From: Bacteroidota bacterium | Lineage (GTDB): Bacteria > Bacteroidota > Rhodothermia > Rhodothermales > UBA10348 | Direction: 5' to 3' | Assembly (NCBI GenBank): GCA_029262775.1 | Contig: JAJCYR010000067.1 | Coordinates: 1-52,144, forward strand | Length of the DNA stretch: 52,144 nt | Part shown: in pieces, positions 26,980 to 34,751 of the stretch | How the letters are laid out: each line of letters begins with the position of its first letter | Numbering within the stretch: position 1 is the first letter of the stretch | Made by a program: the position numbers and the translations under genes | The notes under the pieces: model-generated | What the model was told of the DNA's origin: nothing | The model's database searches: none | What the model saw: the letters and a program-made list of their open reading frames with translations, nothing else

Positions 26980-28903
26980 CAGAGTGCGAACATATCACGG
27001 GCGCGTGCTCACCGTTTTGGCCTGGTGCCTTCTCGCGTCGCTGTTCGTGGGTCGAGCGGCCACGGCCCAGCCTGTGCACAAATTCGTGAGCGCGCAGGCT
27101 CCGGCACGCACCGTAGCAACCGATCTGTCTGTGCTGCTCACAGACAAGCGGCCGCGCCTCGCACTGTTCCGCTCCGAGCAGACAGCTACCTATGTCGGGG
27201 GTAATCCGCGTCTCGTCGAAGATGCGGTATATTTCTGGGAGTTGTTGCTCCTGGGCCTGCGCATTCCCTACGAAATTGTCGATGACCGGGCCATTTCCGG
27301 CCGTCTGGATCGTGACTGGGATATTGTCGTGATGCCAGTGGCCGAAGCGCTCTCGGACCGCCAGAAGCGGCGGTTGCGCGAGTACGTGGAAGACGGCGGC
27401 AACCTGATTGTGTCGGGTCGCTTCGGCGTGTTCGATGAAGAAGGAAACCGCAAGGGCGGAGACTTTTTCCGCTCCATGCTGGGGTCGGAGTACGTGGACA
27501 ACGTACCTTCCCAGCCGTTTGGATACCTGCAGAGCCTGACGGGCCGCGGACCGGTATCGGCTGGCGTGGATCCCGGCTTTCAGCTGAACATTGCGGCCCA
27601 ACAGCCCCTCGTGGCGGCCAAACCCGTCGAGGCGTTGGGGCTCGGGCGCGTGGTGACGTATCAACCCGCCGATCAAACGGCGTTCGATTCGCTGACCACG
27701 GCCGTATACAACCAGAAGGGAGACGGTCATGTGCTCTGGACGCGGTTTCACGCGCACGAAGTGTCGCGGGAGGGTATACAGCAGTACATGTGGCAGCGCC
27801 TCGTTGTGAATACCATGGTCGACATGGTGGGGGGACTCAGCGTGTCTGTGGCTCCGTGGCCGAACGCGGCACCCATGGCGCTCAGTGTCGCCGCCCTTCC
27901 TACCGTGGGCTTTGATCCGCTTTCGTTCATGAGCGGCACGCAGCAGATGCTCGATCTACTGCAGACAGCGCGTGTACCGGCCAGTTTTTATCTGACATCG
28001 ACCGAACTTTCTGCGCTCAACGACCTGCGCAACCGGCTCATTGAAATGGGCGAGGTGGGGCTCACGGCCGAGAGCGACCGCGTGCTCAAGGGGCAGCCCA
28101 TGGAAATACAACGTGAGCGTATTCTGCGGGCCAAGCGGGACATGGGTATAGAAACGTTCCACGGCATCTATCCTCCCGGAGGGTTCTTCGATGGAAATAC
28201 GCTCCGCGTGCTCGACGACCTGAATGTAGATTACCTTATTCTGCCGGGGCTTTCCAGTTGGTCGCCGGGTGAAGTGGACTGGTGGGAGTATGTGGACTAC
28301 CGCGAAACCATCGAAGAGGCCCAGGTCCCGGAAGAACCACAAATTGCATTGTTCGTGCCCGGCCAGGATCCGTCGGCCAGCCGGTCAACTGCCCCGCAGC
28401 CGCCCGCGCCACGCGTGGAGCCGGACCGTATTATTTCCGTCTCAATCATCGATGGGGTCGCTCCTTCGTTCGAGGAAACCTATCGTCTGGTACGCGATGT
28501 GAACGGGCATTATGTCCTGCCCTACTATCCGGAGACGTATTCTGCGCGCTCGGTCAGCGCCGCCGACTTCGAGCGGACCATTGCCCGAGCGCGCAAAGAG
28601 CGGGCCTGGATTGCCACCGTGAGCGATGCCGTCATCTGGTGGCGTCAGCGGCAGAGCATCCGCCCGCTGGTCGTTTCCCGGTCCGGTCAGGAACTGCACA
28701 TCGATGTGCACAACGACAGTGAATCGGTGGTGGACGGAGCGGTGCTGGAGATCAAGATGGGCGACGAAAAATTCCGGAACATGCGTGTTGCCGGGGGCGA
28801 TGGCGTGGCCCGCTTCAATGAAGAGACCGGCGTCATGAATGTGCACCTGCCCACGCTCGCTATCGGCGTCCGGCGGGTTGTCGTGACGTGGGACCGGCGC
28901 TGA
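26972..28903 (+). CDS. Secreted paralogue: amidotransferase-like plus degenerate deacetylase-like protein
   Basis: 643 residues with a cleavable signal peptide (AATAQ at about residue 33) in place of the anchor of its paralogue. Domain order is the same: an amidotransferase-like region (RPRLALFRSEQTATYVGG, DIVVMPVAEALSDRQKRR, LREYVEDGGNLIVSGRFG), a deacetylase-like region from about 298 (PMALSVAALPTVGFD, ARVPASFYLTSTEL, FHGIYPPGGFFD), the shared SDAVIWWRQRQS motif (556) and a beta-sandwich. The first motif lacks the DD pair, and the H-x-x-x-H motif is replaced by TAESDR; only the PPGG turn of motif 3 survives. Its stop is 3 bp from the convergent bshB1 stop. Likely a periplasmic partner of the exporter; catalysis is unlikely from motifs alone. 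Confidence 0.72.
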   Translation: MSSRVRTYHGRVLTVLAWCLLASLFVGRAATAQPVHKFVSAQAPARTVATDLSVLLTDKRPRLALFRSEQTATYVGGNPRLVEDAVYFWELLLLGLRIPYEIVDDRAISGRLDRDWDIVVMPVAEALSDRQKRRLREYVEDGGNLIVSGRFGVFDEEGNRKGGDFFRSMLGSEYVDNVPSQPFGYLQSLTGRGPVSAGVDPGFQLNIAAQQPLVAAKPVEALGLGRVVTYQPADQTAFDSLTTAVYNQKGDGHVLWTRFHAHEVSREGIQQYMWQRLVVNTMVDMVGGLSVSVAPWPNAAPMALSVAALPTVGFDPLSFMSGTQQMLDLLQTARVPASFYLTSTELSALNDLRNRLIEMGEVGLTAESDRVLKGQPMEIQRERILRAKRDMGIETFHGIYPPGGFFDGNTLRVLDDLNVDYLILPGLSSWSPGEVDWWEYVDYRETIEEAQVPEEPQIALFVPGQDPSASRSTAPQPPAPRVEPDRIISVSIIDGVAPSFEETYRLVRDVNGHYVLPYYPETYSARSVSAADFERTIARARKERAWIATVSDAVIWWRQRQSIRPLVVSRSGQELHIDVHNDSESVVDGAVLEIKMGDEKFRNMRVAGGDGVARFNEETGVMNVHLPTLAIGVRRVVVTWDRR

Positions 28904-28912
28904 CATTCAGCG
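28898..28912. repeat. Palindrome spanning two convergent stop codons
   Basis: CGCTGA-CAT-TCAGCG: the left arm holds the TGA of the plus-strand paralogue, the right arm the complement of the bshB1 TGA, with only 3 bp between genes. On the plus strand a CTTCTTTTT tract follows about 10 bases later. It may serve as a minimal two-way terminator, but the stem is only 6 bp. Confidence 0.4.
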
Positions 28913-29662
28913 GAACGGCTTCTTTTTCTCCAGCATCCCGAACAGGTCGTCTGTTCCGATGGGGCCGTGCCTGTAAATGAACGGCTCCCCATAGGCGGCG
29001 CCAATCCGGTAGCCGGCGACCTTCATGCGCGCCTCAATCCAGTCCATGAATGCCGGGTTCGATACAAAGGTCTCGGGTTCATCCGCTCCCGCTTCGTATT
29101 CGGTAGAGTGGAACTGAGAGGCATACGCCCGGAGTGCCTGCATACGCCGCTCCCACACGGCCGATACGTCGACTACGAGTGTCGGCTCAAGATCAATGGA
29201 CTGGATGTAATGGAGCACATGATGGGGCCGCCATGGTTCCTGCAGCTGGCCGTCCGCATCCAGGGTCTCAATTTTTGTCAGTCCGGAATAGAATACGGCA
29301 CTGGCCACCAACCGGGAGGCCGCCACATGATCCGGATGTCGGCATTCAGGGGCATTGATGAGTGCGATCCGGGGCCGGAGTGTGCGCAGCGCACCAATCA
29401 CGCGCCGGCGGTTCTCCGCTGTATCCTGGATGTCGCCGTCGGGTATGCCGAGATTGAGGCGCACGCTGGCGCCCAGGATGTCGGCCGCCCGGCGCGCCTC
29501 CTCTGCCCGGATCTCCGGCGTCCCGCGCGAGCCGAGCTCGCCACGGGTGAGATCCACCAGTCCTACCCGGTGCCCACGGTTGACGAGCGTGCAGATGGTC
29601 CCCCCTGCAAACAGCTCCACGTCATCAGGGTGGGCGGCGAAGGCAGCGACATCACACGTCAT
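28907..29662 (-). CDS. bshB1: Bacillithiol biosynthesis deacetylase BshB1 (LmbE family)
   Basis: Zinc deacetylase converting GlcNAc-malate to GlcN-malate, step two of bacillithiol synthesis. The 251 residues show the PIG-L/LmbE metal motif AAHPDDVELFAGGT at the N-terminus, the DLTRGELGSRGTPEIRAEEA stretch typical of BshB1 and the CRHPDHVAASRL third metal motif. The GEPFIYRHGPIGTDDLFG C-terminus also fits the BshB1 subgroup. Its start overlaps the leuS stop (ATGA). bshC is in the same run upstream; bshA is not in the window. Confidence 0.93.
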   Translation of the reverse strand: MTCDVAAFAAHPDDVELFAGGTICTLVNRGHRVGLVDLTRGELGSRGTPEIRAEEARRAADILGASVRLNLGIPDGDIQDTAENRRRVIGALRTLRPRIALINAPECRHPDHVAASRLVASAVFYSGLTKIETLDADGQLQEPWRPHHVLHYIQSIDLEPTLVVDVSAVWERRMQALRAYASQFHSTEYEAGADEPETFVSNPAFMDWIEARMKVAGYRIGAAYGEPFIYRHGPIGTDDLFGMLEKKKPFR

Positions 29663-32367
29663 GACACCACCAGGTTGACGAGGCGTCCGGGCACATAGAT
29701 TTCCCGCCGCATTTTTTGGCCCTCCGTATGGCGCTGCACGTTTTCATCCTCCTTGGCTGCAGCCAGAATAGACTCCTTATCCGCATCCGGAGCCACGCGG
29801 ATGCTCGCGCGGACCTTGCCGTTGACCTGGACGACGAGTTCCATCTGGTCATCCTTGACCAGAGCCGGATCGGCCACGGGCCAGGATTCGTGGGCCAGGG
29901 AGGTTGTGTGTCCCAGCCGCTCCCAGACTTCTTCGGCCAGGTGGGGAGCAAGCGGTGAGAGCAGCAGTACGAAGGGTTCGGCCACTGCGCGTGGAATAAC
30001 GTCGAGCGGTACCAGTTCGGAGGTGAACTCGATGAGCGCGGCAATGGCCGTATTGAAGCTCATGCGGTTCATGTCGGTCGTGACGCGGTCTATCGTCTTG
30101 TGGAGCGAGCGGAGCAGCTCCCGTGGCGGATCGAGCTCGGCGACCAGGATCTCGCCGGAGTCCATATGGACCATGTTTCTCCAGACCCGTCTCAGAAATC
30201 GGTTGACGCCGACAATATCGCGCGTATTCCAGGGTTTGGACGCTTCGAGCGGCCCCATGTACATTTCGTAGAGGCGGAGCGTGTCCGCACCGTAGCGTTC
30301 GCAGACCTCGTCGGGGCTGACGGCGTTCTTGAGACTCTTGCCCATTTTGCCGTATTCCTGCGTGACCGGTTCGCCGTTCGAGAAGTAGTGCCTGCCGGGC
30401 TGATCCTGGACGTCGACCGCCGGCCGCCCGTCCTGGTCTACGACATCCTCCACGTCGACGGCCACGCCGCGCGCATCGCGGTAGGCCCAGGCCTGGATAT
30501 AACCCTGGTTGAAGAGCCGGCCGAAGGGCTCCCGGGTCGACACATGGCCCAGGTCGAAGAGTACCTTGTGCCAGAACCGGGCGTAGAGCAGGTGGAGCAC
30601 GGCATGCTCTACGCCGCCCACATACAGGTCAACGCCGTTCTGGCCCATCCAGTAGCGCTCCATCTCCGGCGAAACGAAGGCGTCCTTGTTTTTGTTGTCC
30701 AGGAAGCGAAGGTAGTACCAGCATGAACCGGCCCACTGCGGCATGGTGTTCAGCTCGCGCTGCCAGGTCACGCCGCCCACGTCCACTTCGCGCCAGGAGG
30801 CCGGCGCGCGGCTGAGCGGCGTGCGCGGCGCGGCATCGGGATCATCGCTTGCCTCGGGACGGAAATTTTCCATGGGGGGCAGCTTGACAGGGAGGTCCTC
30901 CGCGTCGACCGCCCGGATTTCCCCATTGGGCCCGTGCAGGATGGGAAAGGGCTCGCCCCAGTACCGCTGCCGGCTGAAGAGCCAGTCCCGCAGTTTGTAG
31001 GTCACTGTGCCCTTGCCGTGCCCATGCGCCTCGAGCCAGTCAATCATGCGGGCCTTGGCCTCGGCCACGTGCAGGCCGTTCAGGAAATCGGAGTTGATGG
31101 CGGGCCCATCGCCCGTATACGGGGCATTTTCGTCGTAGCCCTCGGGTGGCCTCACCGTTCGCACGATGGGTAGGTCGAATGTATTGGCAAACGCCCAGTC
31201 CCGTTCATCCTGGGCGGGAACAGCCATGATGGCGCCCGTACCGTAGCCCATCAGGACGTAATCTGCCACCCAGACGGGAATGCGCTCCCCACCGGCCGGA
31301 TTGATGGCGTAGGCGCCCGTAAAGACACCCGTTTTGTTTTTGGTGTCGGCCATGCGGTCCATGTCGGAGCGCTCCGCGGCCTCGCGGCGGTAAGCCTCGA
31401 CCGTCTTCTGCTGCGCGTCTTTGGTGATGGCATTCACGTAGGGGTGTTCGGGCGCCAACACCATGTACGTAGCACCGAAGAGCGTATCGGGCCGCGTCGT
31501 AAAGACGCTCAGCGTGCGGTCGAGGCCGTCTATGCGGAAGTCCACGTGGGCCCCTTCGCTGCGCCCGACCCAGTTCCGCTGCATGATCTTGACCGGTTCC
31601 GGCCAGTCCACGAGGTCCAGATCCTCGACAAGACGGTCGCAGTAGGCTGTAATCCGGAGCATCCACTGCTTGAGCGGACGCTTGAACACGGGATGATTGC
31701 CGCGCTCACTCCGGCCGTCGTTCGTCACCTCCTCGTTGGCCAGCACAGTCCCCAGCTTCGGGCACCAGTTGACCGGCACTTCGGCCAGGTACGCCAGTCG
31801 GTGCTCTCCCAGCACCGCCTCCTTTTCCATCTCGGTTTTCGCGGCCCACGACGCGTCTTCAGCCGCCAGACGCGCTTCGAGTTCGGAAATGGGCCGTGCG
31901 CTCCCGGTTTCCGCATCGTACCAGCTGTTGTAGAGCCGCAGGAAAATCCACTGCGTCCACCTGTAATAGTCCTCGTCGGTCGTGGCAATGGCGCGGTCCC
32001 AGTCGTAGCTCAGGCCGAGCGCCTTGAGCTGCCGGACCATGTTGCCAATATTTTTTTCAGTCGTCTCGCGCGGGTGCACCCCATGTTCCACCGCAAACTG
32101 TTCGGCGGGCAGGCCAAATGCATCGAAGCCCATGGGATGCAATACATTATGACCCGTCATGCGCTTATAACGCGCTACAATGTCGGTGGCTATATAACCG
32201 AGCGGATGCCCTACATGCAGCCCCACACCACTCGGGTAGGGAAACATGTCCAGCACGTAGAACTTGGGGCGGGACGTGTCGGGATGCGTGGGCATGCGAA
32301 ACGTCTCGTCGTGCTCCCACCGGCGCTGCCACTTCGATTCAATATCCTGGTACGGGTAATCGGCCAT
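29659..32367 (-). CDS. leuS: Leucyl-tRNA synthetase
   Basis: Charges tRNA-Leu. The 902-residue class I synthetase has the HIGH-type motif in YPSGVGLHVGHPLGY, the FDAFGLPAEQFAVEHG segment, a CP1 editing domain (TTRPDTLFGATYMVLAPEHP, with the NPAGGERIPVWVADYVLMGYGTGA core) and the second signature as KMGKS where KMSKS is usual. The anticodon-binding and C-terminal domains are complete. A Glu/Ala-rich insert (SELEARLAAEDASWAAKTEM) follows the catalytic N-terminal half. It starts 47 bp after the bshC stop and is translationally coupled to bshB1. Confidence 0.97.
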   Translation of the reverse strand: MADYPYQDIESKWQRRWEHDETFRMPTHPDTSRPKFYVLDMFPYPSGVGLHVGHPLGYIATDIVARYKRMTGHNVLHPMGFDAFGLPAEQFAVEHGVHPRETTEKNIGNMVRQLKALGLSYDWDRAIATTDEDYYRWTQWIFLRLYNSWYDAETGSARPISELEARLAAEDASWAAKTEMEKEAVLGEHRLAYLAEVPVNWCPKLGTVLANEEVTNDGRSERGNHPVFKRPLKQWMLRITAYCDRLVEDLDLVDWPEPVKIMQRNWVGRSEGAHVDFRIDGLDRTLSVFTTRPDTLFGATYMVLAPEHPYVNAITKDAQQKTVEAYRREAAERSDMDRMADTKNKTGVFTGAYAINPAGGERIPVWVADYVLMGYGTGAIMAVPAQDERDWAFANTFDLPIVRTVRPPEGYDENAPYTGDGPAINSDFLNGLHVAEAKARMIDWLEAHGHGKGTVTYKLRDWLFSRQRYWGEPFPILHGPNGEIRAVDAEDLPVKLPPMENFRPEASDDPDAAPRTPLSRAPASWREVDVGGVTWQRELNTMPQWAGSCWYYLRFLDNKNKDAFVSPEMERYWMGQNGVDLYVGGVEHAVLHLLYARFWHKVLFDLGHVSTREPFGRLFNQGYIQAWAYRDARGVAVDVEDVVDQDGRPAVDVQDQPGRHYFSNGEPVTQEYGKMGKSLKNAVSPDEVCERYGADTLRLYEMYMGPLEASKPWNTRDIVGVNRFLRRVWRNMVHMDSGEILVAELDPPRELLRSLHKTIDRVTTDMNRMSFNTAIAALIEFTSELVPLDVIPRAVAEPFVLLLSPLAPHLAEEVWERLGHTTSLAHESWPVADPALVKDDQMELVVQVNGKVRASIRVAPDADKESILAAAKEDENVQRHTEGQKMRREIYVPGRLVNLVVS

Positions 32368-32414
32368 GCAAAAAGGAATGTGGGGCTACGTGTTGACAGG
32401 CCCAAAAATACGGA

Positions 32415-34025
32415 TCAGAGCGATACAACCTGGTGCGTGCCCGTATCGGTCGAGAGCGTCTCGAGCAGCCTGTCGGACAGATCCATGCCGTACTTGTTCA
32501 GATAATAGATGGGCGAGAGGAAGCGTTCCTGGAGCGCACCTTCGGGCACGAGGTTCGCCTTGGCCCGCCCCAGGTGTCCGCAGACCACATCCTGCTTGCT
32601 CCGCTCGGCCTTCACGACGCGCTGCTTGAGCTTATTCCACTCCTTCATGAACGATGCCCGTGTAGCCTCAGTGGCGCCCACGAGCGATTTGTCCACGCCC
32701 AAAATGACGGGTTTGATGGCATTGACGGCTTCATGGATGTGCTTGCCGGCTTCACTGAAGGCATCGTCGAGGTCCACATCCATGTTGGCCACCACGACGC
32801 GGCGAAAAAGTCGTTCCAATTGATCCTCGAAATCGGGAATATCCAACGCATAGCGCTGCAGGATTTTGTCGATGCGACCTTCCACGAGCGTAACCCCCGC
32901 CCGTGGCCAGATGATGGGCATGGGGATGTGCGCCCATTGGTAGAGGCTGCGTAATTGGGCGAAATAGGCAATTTCTCCGGGACCGGCGACATAGGCTACC
33001 GTGGGTAGAACGGCGTCCTGGAGCAGCGGCCGAAGTACGACGTTTGGACTGAAAGACCCCGGGTTCGATGCCAGACGGTCCATGAGCTCGGCTTCAGTGA
33101 CAGGACGGCCATCGGGAAGGACCAGCGCGCCCTCCTGCACCTTGACGCCCTGCCGACCGGATTCCGTGTGCAGGAAGAGGTTGGTGGCCGAGGGGGCCAC
33201 CTGGGCATGCCAGCGTTCCGCGAGCGCAGCGCTCGTTCCTTCGAGCCGTGCGAGGCTGCCTGCCCAGTCGTTGATTTCGTGTTCGAAGACGTGCGCACCG
33301 AGTGCTTTCAGCTCCGCGTCGTCGGGCGAAATGAAAATCACGCGGCCGGGACCAATAAGCTGGTCCATGAACGCCACAAAGGCATGAAGGAGTCGGCGTC
33401 CCGGCACCCAGGCGCTCCGCAGCGCCTCCATGAGCGCGGGCTTGAAGTCGGTGGGCTGGAGCAGCTCTTCCACGCGGTCCAGTGCATCGGTAATCGATAC
33501 ATCGAGCACCATGCGACCTGTGGCCCCACCCGCACCCTCCGAGGGGGGTGCATATTCAACACGAACCGGGTCGTCGCCGTCGAGAAGTCCCGCCCAGGAA
33601 ATTTCCTCAAAATCGTGATCTTCGCCCTCGAGCCAGAACACAGGAACGCAGGCATGACCGGTTTCCACTTCCATCTGTGCCGCCACCTGGATGGCCGACA
33701 GAGTCTTGAAGAGCGTGTAGAGCGGACCTCCGAACAGGCCCAACTGCTGCCCGGTGACCACGGCCGTCGCACTGGACTGTTCGAGCTTTGCAATCAGGGG
33801 CTCGCTGCTGGCGTCAATGTCAAAGTCCCGGGCCTGGCGCCGCAGGACGGCGGCGAGGGACGCTCGGTCGCGGGGAGCGGAGAGGACCGCATCGACCCGC
33901 TCTTTCCGGAACGCTGCGTCACGGAAGTCGCCGCCAAACCACTCGGTGAGCGCGTCAGGACGGGCAATGAAATCTTGGAAGAGGGCAGAAAAGGATTCGA
34001 ACGAGGAATAGGGTACGCGTCTCAA
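32415..34025 (-). CDS. bshC: Putative cysteine ligase BshC (bacillithiol synthesis)
   Basis: Adds cysteine to GlcN-malate, the last step of bacillithiol synthesis. The 536 residues fit the family length; diagnostic stretches are AVVTGQQLGLFGGPLYTLFK, PVFWLEGEDHDFEEI and VAYVAGPGEIAYFAQL. The start is a TTG at 34025 whose last bases form the TGA of the BFN gene (TTGA overlap); no ATG lies close downstream. The Rossmann-like core plus long coiled-coil (KPVILGVDKSLVGATEATRASF region) is intact. Together with bshB1 it points to bacillithiol as the main low-molecular-weight thiol. Confidence 0.95.
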   Translation of the reverse strand: MRRVPYSSFESFSALFQDFIARPDALTEWFGGDFRDAAFRKERVDAVLSAPRDRASLAAVLRRQARDFDIDASSEPLIAKLEQSSATAVVTGQQLGLFGGPLYTLFKTLSAIQVAAQMEVETGHACVPVFWLEGEDHDFEEISWAGLLDGDDPVRVEYAPPSEGAGGATGRMVLDVSITDALDRVEELLQPTDFKPALMEALRSAWVPGRRLLHAFVAFMDQLIGPGRVIFISPDDAELKALGAHVFEHEINDWAGSLARLEGTSAALAERWHAQVAPSATNLFLHTESGRQGVKVQEGALVLPDGRPVTEAELMDRLASNPGSFSPNVVLRPLLQDAVLPTVAYVAGPGEIAYFAQLRSLYQWAHIPMPIIWPRAGVTLVEGRIDKILQRYALDIPDFEDQLERLFRRVVVANMDVDLDDAFSEAGKHIHEAVNAIKPVILGVDKSLVGATEATRASFMKEWNKLKQRVVKAERSKQDVVCGHLGRAKANLVPEGALQERFLSPIYYLNKYGMDLSDRLLETLSTDTGTHQVVSL

Positions 34026-34615
34026 TTGCTTTCGCCTTTCAGTCGTGAAATGTCGTCCCGGATGCGGGCCGCGCGCTCGTAATCTTCCTCCTTGATGGCG
34101 GTGTGGAGGTCGGCTTCAAGGCGCTCCATGTCGGATTGGGGCTCCTGCACGGCTGTTTCTTCGGCGGCTGCTTCCAGGTCTTCCACCGGCGCATCGGCTG
34201 CGCCGTCATCGATCGGGATGCCGGCTTCATCGAGCACGGGGGCCGACACGAAGATAGGTGCGTCCATGCGCACGGCAAGCGCCACGGCGTCGGACGGCCG
34301 TGCGTCGAGCTGACTGCGGGCGCCAGCCAGGATATACCGGATTTTGGCGAAAAAGGTGCCTTCCCGGAGTTCGTCGATCACGACATCTTCCACGCCGGCT
34401 CCCACGTTCTCGAACAGATCGCGTAGCAGGTCGTGGGTCATAGGGCGCGGGGGCTGGATTTTCTCCAGTTCGAGGGCAATGGCCTGGGCCTCGAAAGCAC
34501 CGATTATGATTGGCAAACGCCTGTTTCCCCCGACCTCACCGAGCACGAGAGCATAGGCGCCGCCACTCGAGGGGCTGGTCGAGAGTCCGATGATGTCGAC
34601 CTGGATAAATTCCAT
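34022..34615 (-). CDS. Bifunctional nuclease family protein (BFN/DUF151) with UVR motif
   Basis: 197 residues. The N-terminal 135 residues form the BFN domain (MEFIQVDIIGLSTSPSSGGA, LPIIIGAFEAQAIALELE, ARPSDAVALAVRMDAPIFVS), a family with reported DNase/RNase activity in some members. An acidic Ala-rich linker leads to a C-terminal UvrB/UvrC-type motif (MERLEADLHTAIKEEDYERA), as seen in many Bacteroidota BFN proteins. The ATG at 34615 is 22 bp from the left end of the dispersed repeat that separates it from hisC. Confidence 0.9.
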   Translation of the reverse strand: MEFIQVDIIGLSTSPSSGGAYALVLGEVGGNRRLPIIIGAFEAQAIALELEKIQPPRPMTHDLLRDLFENVGAGVEDVVIDELREGTFFAKIRYILAGARSQLDARPSDAVALAVRMDAPIFVSAPVLDEAGIPIDDGAADAPVEDLEAAAEETAVQEPQSDMERLEADLHTAIKEEDYERAARIRDDISRLKGESN

Positions 34616-34636
34616 ACAGGGCGTGGTGGGAATCTG

Positions 34637-34751
34637 TTTAGAAGCGTGACGAAGAACCAGCGTGTACCAAGATGCGAGCGCCGGAGTGACAGATGCAAGG
34701 CGTCCCGACGCCGCAGAAGGGTGTGTGATGGTTTTTCAACACGCTTTTAGA
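34637..34751 (-). repeat. Dispersed repeat copy 1 with terminal inverted repeats, at the hisC 3' end
   Basis: A 115-bp element. Its right 43 bp (34709-34751) are identical to 51999-52041, and the next 31 bp (34678-34708) match 52114-52144 at 30 positions; the other copy has 72 bp more between these blocks. Left (34637-34668) and right (34720-34751) ends are imperfect inverted repeats, 22 of 32 positions matching. A perfect inner hairpin GGCGTC-GG-GACGCC lies in the middle. The hisC stop TAA (34747-34749) falls inside the right end. No open frame: a MITE- or REP-like non-autonomous element is likely, perhaps also acting as a terminator. Confidence 0.85.
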
